This document shows, one piece after another, positions 14,201-26,200 of a DNA stretch of 64,000 nucleotides. Source of the stretch: Owenia fusiformis. Taxonomy: Eukaryota > Annelida > Polychaeta > Sabellida > Oweniidae. Location: contig CAIIXF020000001.1 in NCBI GenBank assembly GCA_903813345.2, positions 46,269,885 through 46,333,884 of the forward strand, in the 5' to 3' direction. The notes beneath the pieces are model-generated. The model ran no database searches, was not told where the DNA came from, and was given only the letters and a program-made list of their open reading frames with translations. The translations under genes and the position numbers were made by a program. The number at the start of each line of letters is the position of its first letter. Within the stretch, counting starts at the first letter, position 1.

Positions 14201-17200
14201 GGGTGCTTGGGATTCCAAGTTACATGTATATACCAATATGCAACGAAGTGAAACAAGGAAACGAAATTCAGTTTCTCCTCCGCTTTCGCCAGACTTTCGT
14301 TCCTTTGAAAAGCATGCGCAATATTAACATCCACGCCCCGAGTTGGCAGGGCTTTAAATGATATGTATATCACACGCTTGCACCGATGATCATGTTCCCG
14401 ACATCCATTTTTGTGACTCATGTGGATGGCAGAGAGACTCAGCTGATTTCAGGTAGATCTACCGTTTTTGTATAGTTAATTTTTTTTCTTACACTGGTTT
14501 AGGTGCCATGGTAGTTAACAGGAAATGACAAAACAGGAAGTGACAAAACCATGCTGGATTTCAAACGTTTTTTGAACCAAGATATCAGAGTTTTGCTTTG
14601 ACCTCCAGTCAGTTTAACTAGTTCCACATACCATTTACATGACCATGATCACAATGACCATGGTCAGATTGACCCTAGACATGATGAAATTAATTCTTCA
14701 GCCCTCTGAAATTTGTGACTGAAAAATAGATAAAAATAGAGCTTAGGAAAGGTCACTGAACAGAATCTCTTGCATTTTTCAGAAAATGTGCCTAATATAT
14801 TGCTCTCAGTGATACAATCTTGGGAAATTTGATATCATTCGTTGAAAAAGAAAAAAATGAAAAAACTGAATTGAAAAGCGATATTTTTTCCTTTTTAGTA
14901 TGACCGCCATTTTTTCAGACAAGTTTCTGAAATTTTAAAGATTGTATCATTTAGAGCAATATATTGGGCACATTTTCTGAAAAATTCAAAAGATCCTGTG
15001 CATTGACCTTTCCTATGCTCCTACTTAAAGCTATTTACATTGACCTTTTCAGAGGGCTGAAAAAGGTATTTCATCATGTCTAGTAGGGTCATTCTGACCA
15101 TGGTCAGTGTGATCCTGGTCACACTGCATCATGCGACCTTAAACAACAAGGTTTACTTTTATACAGTACACCTACATTGTATTCATCAGTTATATTCTGT
15201 GTAGATGCACTGGCCTGCCCCTCCCTCTGAGATGGGCCCAGAAAAAAGGGTCCGACATTTTAGCGCTCCACATGTCTTGGGTCAGATATCGTCCTGGTTG
15301 CTGAAGTAAGGAATTTTTGGGGAACATGGGGCAAAACGGCCCTCATAATAATTAGATCCGTGCAGAGGTTTTTCTAATCTGTCAATCATCGCGAACTTTC
15401 ATGTTCCATCTTATGAAGGGATTATATTTCACATTTTCTGTGATTTTTCAGAGTGTTCGAAAATAATGTTGAGAGTAGGGCAAAATGGCCCATGGGTGGG
15501 GCAGAACAGCCCACAATTAAAGCTTCAGCTTTAAAACCAAGATTAATTTACTACATGACTCGTCAACACACATTTATCTCAGACGGTCAAAGATTAGACA
15601 GATAAAGTATTCTTAGCCCTTACCCTAAAATTACGATTTAGTAGTCATTTGATATGTTTTGAAACAAAAACCAAGTGTTATGATCTTTATCAGGATGATA
15701 GATTGTTATTTTCCTGTATGTAAACAGTTAATCCCACAAGCCGTAATGGGGGGGGGGGGGGCGCAACATTTAAGTTAAGTTTTCATGGCAAAGGGTAGCA
15801 TCTTCAAATTATCAGTAGCTGGAGCTACAGATATAGCACATCAAGTATTCTATAAAATCAGGAATATTGTACATAGGGTAACTCATTTCTTTATTATGAT
15901 GCAATCATCGGCTCAAATGGACAAAATTGGAAAAAGCTGTCACTAATTTGGCCATACGTGTTGTTACTCAAAAGTGCAGGTTTTTGTTTTTGTTATTACC
16001 CAGCCCTTTCACTGAAAATGTCAAGGTAGTCCCAATATTTTGTGTTTCCTAGGGCTTGAAAATACTGTTATCGTCAATGAGTGGATATTCATTCACATGC
16101 ATGAAAACTGGGAAAATATTTCTTCCGAATTCCATATGAAAACACCTCCTTGGAATTTTACTTATGCGTAATAATACGAACAAAATTACGGACTTTTTTT
16201 CGATCAGATGCTTGGTTCGCGGTAACGGATCTCTGTGCGCGGTATAAGAAATATGTTCGGAAACAAGGAAATGGTGGTGCGTGACATAAGATTTCACGTT
16301 CGCGATATGAGATTCGTGGTTCGAGTGCAAGGAACGTAGTTCGCGGTATCAGAACTGATGTTCGCGTTGTTGGAAGTCTAGGAGGCCTGTACTGCACTAA
16401 TCTGAAAGTTGAAGCCTTATCTATTTTAGAAGCAAAAACAAACTATTTGAAAGGGGAAGAATACTGCACTTGAGTTGATGAATTTTTATGTCTTGGCATC
16501 TTATATGCCCAGGAATATCTTGATGAGACAATTTTTGATTTATATAATGTCACAATTAACAATGTCTAGCACATGTCCTCATGCAAAGGATGAGTCTGGA
16601 TATATGCCCTTTTGGTCCCTCAGTTAAATGTATGTAAAATATGTTTTTTATAACTGTCCAAGTTATATTTACTTTTTCATGAGTTTTGATGCATACATGT
16701 AATTAACCCCCTGCTGAGAGTCAAAATAAGTATCCTTAACGGAAAAAAATGTCTAGTCATTATCATAGAAAAAACACCAATGGCAACATGTATGACATAT
16801 AACGTAGAAATAACTTAATGACCCATGAAGAATTAAAAAGAAAATCATATTTTTTAAATATATTTTAGGATTTAATTTTTTTCAAATGTTTGAATTTCCC
16901 GCCGGTTTAATTTGTAGGGGGAAAAACAAGATGGCTGCCATTTGGTGTTGGAAATTGAAACCAAAATGTTTTGCTCAGCATTAATTTTACTGAAATATGT
17001 ATAATTTCACCAAACTAATTGAAGTGTTAAATCTGGATGCTCAGTAACTTTGAGTGACTATAATCCCTGAATACCCAGATAAACACCAATTCACTTATCA
17101 AGAAACATCATGTTTTGGATGATATGTTTCAAACTTTTTGTATAAATTATTCATTTAATATAATATGCACTTGAATTTTTTTCAATTGTGGCATAGTGAT

Positions 17201-20200
17201 ATGCATTCTTTTTTATGCCAATATTCATCATTAATTGTGATACAAATTGATATTTTTTGTACTCTCAGAAGAAGGAGATATTGAGGTTTATAATATGTGT
17301 GATTGAGTTGGTTTTTCAGACATTACAATTTTCAATATTTTCTAAGTCGATATCCGGACCCATTCCCGGACTCATCCTTTCCAGCCCCCATGTTATTCCA
17401 ATAGGAGTAAAAAAATAACTAATTATGCTAGATTTGTCTAAATCGAATAAAATTCTTTTTTTTCATGAAGTCCATGTGATTTTAATATTATTTCTAATAG
17501 CGATAATTTCGCTAATATCAAAACTATTGCTAATAACGATAATTTTACTTTACATTCAAGTGAAATTAGCATTATTACCACCTTGCCGGGCCTGTTCTAG
17601 GGTGTAAGTGCTAGTTTAGAAGGCTTTTATTTTTTTAACGTATTGACCTGAGCAATATGTGACATCATAGTGGCGTGTCCGCCAATGTTCCCCAGGAAAT
17701 AAGATATAGTTTCGTGTATATGATGTTCATTCTGTGGCAGTTGGTTCTTGCTATTTCAGCCCTGGGCATAAATGGTGATAATAATACTAATAAAGTCATT
17801 TCTTCGGGCAAATTAGTGAAATATTGGACCTTGGGTAAGGCCCTTGGTCCAAGTTTTCACTATATTGCCCTTTGAAATGACATACCATTATCAGATAATG
17901 TCGATATTATCGACAATAGCGAATTTGATGAAAATTGATAATTATTGAAATTAAATCCAGTATACAAACTCAGCTTTTATTGTGCTTTGGAAGCTTTATG
18001 GTCAATTCTTCATGAGGCGTCATTTTTGTAAGTCTTTTTGTAAGTTTTCATTTCAAAATTGTGTGATTTAAAAACAATGTTTGATAAGTAAAATTACATG
18101 TACACCTTGTGTTAGGTGTTAGGTATTTTCACCAATGTTCACTCATTTCACTCTCATTGAAATTTTTTATGGACTTAACATGTCATTACCTGAATATCAG
18201 TCTTGTGCATTAGGTAGATGAAGCTCTCTTTTAAGAAACAAAATTAAACTATTGGAAATGGTAACATGTCATTGTGGTTGCAGAAAATCTATTGCTCCAC
18301 TTTATAGTTTCATGAAAGTCCTTGAATTTTATGTTCACTGGGGTCATCGAGTAGGGACATTTATTATGTAGCCAATAGTATAGTAGGAACAAGGGGTTCC
18401 CATGCACCCATAAGGTGTGAATAAGTTACATACATTTTTGTAATCCCTAGGGTGTCTATTTAATGAATTCATTTGTTAACATTGCCAACTAATGTCCCAT
18501 AGTACTTTTATGGCGGCATTCAGTTACCATGGTTACGCATCTTTAGACATCTTACCTTGGTATCTTAAATCATTTGTAGCTCTGTCATTATTTGGTCTAT
18601 AGAAATGATATTGGTACCAAATTAAACCTCGTTAAATTTCCAATAAATTTCTGATATTCAATTATGCAAATTATCTAATTTGCATAAATTATGACGTCAT
18701 CAATCTATTTTTGGTTCAGAATTTCCAACTATAGCAACGTATCTATTAGAACTGAGGCCGTATGGCAAAATTTCTGAAAGGTTTTGTCCTTTATTCTATT
18801 AGTAGAAGGTATAAGCAACATAAAAGTGAAAACAGATTCAAAATTGAATCAGTATTACGAAAGTTATGTAACTTTCGAGGCAGCTATCGTGAATGTCATT
18901 ATTTGACAATAATATACATACGTCTTACCTTGGAGTCTTGAATCAATGTAGCATCGCCATTATTTGGTCTATAGAGATGATATTGGTATCTGATTAAACC
19001 TTATTAAATTTACTATATGGTTACAATATTAAGTTATGCAAATTAGCTAATTTGCATTAATTGTGACGTCATCAATCCATTTTTTGTTCAGAATATCGTA
19101 GTATAGCAACATATCTATTAGAACTGAGGCCGTATGACAGAATGTGTGCATATTTTTTTGTCCCTTATTTGATGAGTGGAAGATATAAGCAACATTAAAG
19201 AGACAACAAATCTTCAAAATTGGATCAGAATTAACAAAATTATCCAGCTTTGGAGGCAGCTACTGTGAACGTCATTGTTTGACAATTATAAAAAGAATAT
19301 TAAATTAACAAAAAAAGTAACAACCATAGTTGTTTCAATCTTATTGAGTAAAAATGTGCATGTATTGAACTGAACTAATAAGTATGTGGAAAGGTTACAT
19401 GTATTTTGACTATCATTCACAGGGGTCAAAACGGTTATCTCGACACTGTATATTAAAGATCCAATCTTATAATTTACCATGCACTTTCAATGATTCATAT
19501 AAATAGTATACATATAGTCTGATTTTCATCATATTCTTCATATTCTTGATTCTTAAAGCATCTGAAGTATATAGCATGATTAGAAGTGAAGATGATTCAT
19601 CATATGGTTTATGTAATATTTCTAACATTTCAGATGCTATGGTAACATCACTTGATAATGAGGTTTTTACATTTCACGTTCTTAATGAGTTAAAAGGAAG
19701 TTATTCTCCCTTTGCTTTAGAGATAAATAGTCGCATGAATTTGTTTAGAAAAATTATAACTTAATTAATTTAACCCCCCCCCCTGACAGCCCCCATATTT
19801 GAAGATTTTGGTGAAACCTGGCAAAATACATTAATTATTAGGTTCCAGAAGCCCCCAGAAGCTATATGATGGCCTCCAGTGGCCCCAAGAATCTATACAG
19901 GGGCCCCAAGTGGCCCACAGAAGCTATACTATGCTCCCCAGAAGCTATATGTTGGCCCCAAGCAGCTGAATAGTGGCCCCCAGGAGCTATACGGTGGCTC
20001 CCAGAAGCTATACAGGAAACCCTGTGGCCCCCAGGAGCTATACAGTGGCGCCCAGAAGCTATACAGGGGCCCCCAGTGGCCCCAAAAAGCTATACGGTGG
20101 CCCCCAGAAGCTACATGGGGACCCCCAGAAGCTATACTATGGCCCCCAGAAGCTATACAAGGGCCCCCAGAAACTAAACTATGGTCTCCAGAAGCTATAT

Positions 20201-23200
20201 GGTGGCCCCCAGTGACCCTCGGAAGCTATATGATGGCCTCCAGAAGCTAATTAGTGGCCCCCAGGAGCTATACGGTGGCGCCCAGAAGCTATACAGGGGC
20301 CTCCAGTGGCCCCAAAAAGCTATACGGTGGCCCCTAGAAGCTACATGGGGACCCCCAGAAGCTATACTATGGCCCCCAGAAGCTATACAAGGGCCCCCAG
20401 AAACTAAACTATGGTCTCCAGAAGCTATATGATGGCCTCCAGAAGCTAATTAGTGGCCCCCAGGAGCTATACGGTGGCTCCCAGAAGCTATACAGGGGAC
20501 CCCAGTGGCCCCAAGAAGCAAAACGATGGCCCCCAGAAGCTATACAGGAGCCCCAAAAAGCTACATGATGGCCCCAAGAATCTATATGATGGCCCCCAAT
20601 GGCTCCCAGAAGATGTGAAGGGCCTCCAGTAGCCCCTAGAAGCTATACGTTGGCCCCCAGTGGCCCTAATAGGCTATATGATGGCCCCCAGAAGCTAAAT
20701 AGTGACCCTCAGGAGCTACATGGTGGTTCCCAGAAGCTACACAATGGCCCCCAGAATCCATATGGTGGCCCCCAATGGCTCCCAGAAGCTATAAAGGGCC
20801 CCCCAGTAGCCCCTAGAAGCTATACGGAGGCCCTCAGTAGCCCCCAAAGCTATATAGTGGCCCCCAGAAACTATACAGGGGCCCACAAGTGGCTCCAAGA
20901 AGCTATACGATGGCCCCCAGAAGCTATGCAAGGGCCTGCAGAAACTGTACTGTAGCCCCCAGAAGCTATACAAGGGCCCCCAGTGGCTCCCAGAAACTAT
21001 AAGATGGCCCCCAGAAGCTATGCAAGGGCCCGCAGAAACTATACGGTAGCCCCCATAAGCTATACGATGGCCTCCAGAAGATATACAGTGTCTCCCAATG
21101 GGCCACCATATAGCTTTGGTGGCCACCGTATAGCTTCTAGGGGCTACTGGGGGCCATGTATAGCTTCTGGGAGCCATTTGGGGCCATCATATAGATTCTG
21201 GGGGCCATCATGTAGCTTCTGGGGGCTGCTGTATAGCTTCTGGGGGCCATCGTATATCTTCTTGGGGCCACTGGGGTTCCCTGTATAGCTTCTGGGTGCC
21301 ACCATATAGCTCCTGGGGGCCACTAATTAGCTTCTAGGGGCCATCATATAGCTTCTGAGGGCCACTGGGGGCCACCATATAGCTTCTGGAGACCACAGTA
21401 TAGTTTCTGTGGGCCCTTGTATAGCTTTTGGGGGCCATCGTATACCTTCTGGGGGCCACTTGGGGCCCCTGTATAGATTCTTGGGGCCACTGGGGGCCAT
21501 CATATAGCTTCTGGGGGCTTCTGGAACCTAATAATTAATGTATTTTGCCAGGTTTCACCAAAATCTTCAAATATGGGGGCTGTCAGGAGGGGGTTCAATT
21601 AAGTTATAATTTTTTTAAACAAATTCATGTGACTATTTATCTCTAAAGCAAAGGGGGAATAACTTCCTTTTAACTCATTAAGAACGTGAAATGTAAAAAC
21701 CTCATTATCAAGTGATGTTACCATAGCATCTGAAATGTTAGAAATATTACATAAACCATATGATGAATCATCTTCACTTCTAATCATGCTTTATACTTCA
21801 GATACTTTAAGAATCAAGAATATGAAGAATATGATGAAAATCAGACTATATGTATACTATTTATATGAATCATTGAAAGTGCATGGTAAATTATAAAATT
21901 GAATCTTTAATATACAGGGTCAAGATAACCGTTTTGACCCCTGTGAATGATAGTCAAAATACATGTAACCTTTCCACATACTTATTAGTTCAGTTCAATA
22001 CATGCACATTTTTACTCAATAAGATTGAAACAACTATGGTTGTTACTTTTTTGTTAATTTAATATTCTTTTTATAATTGTCAAACAATGACGTTCACGGT
22101 AGCTGCCTCCAAAGCTGGATAATTTTGTTAATTCTGATCCAATTTTGAAGATTTGTTGTCTCTTTAATGTTGCTTATGTCTTCCACTTATCAAATAAGGG
22201 ACAAAACTATGCACACATTCTGTCATACGGCCTCAGTTCTAATAGATATGTTGCTATACTACGATATTCTGAACAAAAAATGGATTGATGACGTCACAAT
22301 TAATGCAAATTAGCTAATTTGCATAACTTAATATTGTAACCATATAGTAAATTTAATAAGGTTTAATCAGATACCAATATCATCTCTATAGACCAAATAA
22401 TGGCGAAGCTACATTGATTCAAGACTCCAAGGTAAGACGTATGTATATTATTGTCAAATAATGACATTCACGATAGCTGCCTCGAAAGTTACATAACTTT
22501 CGTAATACTGATTCAATTTTGAATCGGTTTTCACTTTTATGTTGCTTATACCTTCTACTAATAGAATAAAGGACAAAACCTTTCAGAAATTTTGCCATAC
22601 GGCCTCAGTTCTAATAGATACGTTGCTATAGTTGGAAATTCTGAACCAAAAATAGATTAATGACGTCATAATTTATGCAAATTAGATGATTTGCATAATT
22701 GAATATCAGAAATTTATTGGAAATTTAACGAGGTTTAATTTGGTACCAATATTATTTCTATAGACCAAATAATGACAGAGCTACAAATGATTTCAGATAC
22801 CAAGGTAAGATGTCTAAAGATGCGTAACCATGGTAACTGAATGCCACCATAAAAGTACTATGGGACATTAGTTGGCAATGTTAACAAATGAATTCATTAA
22901 ATAGACACCCTAGGGATTACAAAAATGTATGTAACTTATTCACACCTTATGGGTGCATGGGAACCCCTTGTTCCTACTATACTACAAGAGCAATAATTTG
23001 TGCACTTTGCCAAATAAATTCCCAAACTGGATTTTTCGAGATCTATAGCTGCAGCTGGAACACCATGCGAGATGTTACTTAACAGTTGTTTTTCATGCGT
23101 CTTGTCTACATGTGTGATCGAGTGAATATATAAGGAAAACCTAAGGATACCTTCAGTCCATGTACTGACAGAGTCCATATGTAATCTAGGGACAGCTGGA

Positions 23201-26200
23201 CACAGACCAAGCAAAAAGCATTTTAAGTGTTACAAGGTCACAAAGCAAAAATGGCAAATGACAAGCTCATGTAAATTGAACATTCCAGTGAGTGGACAGC
23301 CACGTTTAAAGTAGATGAGGACACACTTGAAACAGAGTGCTTTGTTGGTGAATGCATTACAGAACTAAACTGTCTTACACATAAGACTTTTGCACAGCCT
23401 AACAGACTTTGTGTTTATTATTAGACCTGGCAGCAATGCTGGGGGCATTCAGCAAGGTTAAAAGCGCTTTTAGACCTTGGTAGAGGTGCCAGTGTAAGGG
23501 AAGCTTTAAAGTAAGTAACATTGTGAATGCCTTGCTCATTACCTTGCACTTGAATCAAGGATAGGTCTTCTCACTAAGTTACAGCATTGAGAAATGCAGA
23601 AACTTGTGATATTCTACAACAGATGTTTAGCATATCAGAAAATCTAGGTATGATTAGTTCAGTAATTTTATGAGCAAAAAATTCTTAAATGGGATAACAG
23701 CATTCAGGAAGCATGCAGAGCAAATTTGTTTAAGGTAAGTTGTAGTTTGTATACATTTAATTACAAGTAGGTTTGTTTCACAAGTTCATCAGTCTCTACT
23801 CCGTTAAGAGGAAATTAGGTGAGACAAACAAATGTATTGTTTTAAGTCAATGGTTGATTAATTACTTACAGTTAGCTCTATGTTATATGACACTCGCAAG
23901 CAGTTTTTTAATCAATAAATGCTATTTAAAATAAACAAAATTATACAAATGTTCTCACCAGTATCCTTAAATGTATGAAAGTTTTCAAATAAAATGCCCA
24001 AAACTGGAAGTCCATCATAGCAGTTCATGAATTTGGTTCAGTTATTTTTGTTATATTCAGCTGGGTGTACTGTAAAGGTAATTTTTAAACTTGCAGCTGG
24101 TTGGTGCAGAGTGCAGCAACTGTAACCGGTAAATACACCATTCAATGCTTCATACTTGGTGAACATTGGTATTTTTCTTTCTTCTAAGTATTTACCACGT
24201 CTTACTCAGAAATTTTTCAATCTATCACTAGTTAAAAAAAACGGGGGGTTACATTGACATGTTTCATACTTGCTTATTGGTTTTAAGAGACACACCTCCT
24301 CAAAATGATATGGGAGATAATTTGAATTTTGGCTTGCAACTTTTTACAATGAGCATTGAATAATTTTGAAAGGAAATTAAGAAAATGTGTAGGTTTAAAT
24401 TGTTTAAAAGAACATTGAATATTTTGAATATGCTACTATTTAATTTGTATTTATGATTTTCTTTTTATTTCTCTAACTATTTCTGTGATCAATATCAATA
24501 TTTAGGTCAAGATGTTGAAAATAACACACTGTCTCTTTCCTGATATTAAACATGTAATCTAGACTGAAATACATAAAGAATTGGTGTAATTTGTAAGGTT
24601 TGAAGTGCTGTTGTGGTTTCCCAGATCCTGTTGGAACACTTTTACCTGTTTGACTTTCAAATGGATGTAGTACCCTGTATGAAATTTCTACATTTAGATC
24701 ATTCCTACCAATAATGTTCATGTTTAAATGAAATATCCTTAAATATGTAGAAATATAGTTTTGTATGCTTGTCTGTGAGGTATGCATCTATAGATTCAAC
24801 ACCTGTTATCCTCTATTTTCTGGACATATTGCCGTTGAAGAAATATTTATTATAGGTTGTGTTTAATGTTTGTAAGGTAAAGGAAGTTCAAGCCTGCTGC
24901 CTGGTAAGTGTACTATTTAAATGATAATTCTGCCCAGATAAAATTTACTTTTATTCCCCAATATACTCGTAATATTATTCAAGAGACGAGACTAGACTCT
25001 GTCTGAATCATTGCCTGTCAAATAACACAATAACACAGGAACAAGATTACTTCTTGTACAGCATGCAGTCTACAGGTGAATACCTGTAAGTAACTTTTAT
25101 ATTCTATTGGTTTAGTTGTGGCCACTGCTCCATCAGGCATTCTCTCACTTACGGAACTGTTTGTCAGATAGGAGAGCATTATCTGACTATGACTGTCTGT
25201 GGTGCTTTAGAGTGAAATGATAAAGGTGATGGAGTGAAATAGGAAGGTGAAGTTAGCGAGGAAGCAATTATTTCCACACTTTGTGTCATATTGTTCTCAG
25301 TAATTACTTCTTTTTATCACATGGAAGTCTTTACCCTTTGCCAAATTAATTGATCTGGGGTTCATCATCCTCCGATGACAGGGCTTCAAAATCCAGAATA
25401 TATTCTTTCTTTTTACCCCCTGTGATAAGCAGTTACCATTTCCCCGATTAAGAGCTCGCAATCTGATTGGCTTTTTGGTCTGATCTTATTCCTGTTTCAA
25501 GAAAACCATTGTTTACTTTTTGAAGAATAATGACTTGTGACCAAATGGTAAGTTACGGACAGTTCCTAAAATGGACCCTGGCCATTATTGTTGAAATTTC
25601 CTGCCAAATAATAATCTCTATATATTTTGGATTATGGTTATTGAACTTTAATACCAGAAATAAAAATATGACAAAAAAATCTCAAGAAACAGATTTTCAG
25701 GAAAATGCAATTTTGCTACACAAAAATGGAATCGAGGATGTACCATCAATATTATCCAAAGGAGATGTTTATATCTCTTAAGAGTGATAATTTCAAGATT
25801 TGGCTTCCCTATGAAGTGTTAGAGTCCTTTTTTGACAATTTTAATAAATAAAGTTTTGATGCCAAAGATACTGAGAAAATTAGATCATGTTACGAAATGA
25901 CAAGCATTCCTGTCAAAAGCCAAAGATTAATTTTTTTGAACAATAAGTTTTAAAAAAATTCCTCAGACATTAAGGTCATTCTGACGTCTTTTGCATAGAG
26001 AGGTCCTGATCTAAAGTATTATATTATAAGTCAGCGACACTGTGTGTCTTACTTGATGTATAATGGTCTAGATGGTTTGTCCCTCGAATGAACCTGTCTC
26101 CCTATATCTGTTACAAAAAAATCATAGCAGGTCTAGATATATTTAGTGCACTTTTTACTCAAAATTTCTTCCCTTTTTCATAAATTATACATCTCACATG

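Larger units (their letters stand above)
14006..16390. mobile_element. 2.4 kb non-autonomous DNA transposon with iteron-built 175-bp terminal inverted repeats
   Basis: Left arm 14006-14180 starts CAGGCCTCCTAGACTTCC; right arm 16215-16390 is its inverse, ending GGAGGCCTG. The arms are nearly identical. The flanks carry a short direct duplication TACTG, extendable to TACTGCA (14001-14007 and 16391-16397). Each arm consists of eight units of 20-22 bp with a CGCGAAC core. No transposase frame is visible. The interior holds a second, nested foldback and low-complexity G runs. The open frames across the arms are an effect of the GC-rich repeats. Confidence 0.8.

Noticed and set aside
13913-14421. 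Open frames of 83-123 codons on both strands, and the mirrored one at 16049-16397
   Set aside because: They translate the GC-rich terminal inverted repeats of a transposon and appear on both strands with no protein-family features.
19879-21288. Long open frames with G-P-Q-K-L-Y or P-E-A-I repeats
   Set aside because: Minisatellite translation: several frames are open at once and the array flips orientation. It is not a repeat protein gene.
19841-21529. CRISPR-like regular repeats
   Set aside because: The units are diverged and contiguous without unique spacers, and this is an animal genome.
25530-25781. 83-codon open frame with a hydrophobic N-terminal segment
   Set aside because: Intronic, with no recognised family; AT-rich random frames often look hydrophobic.
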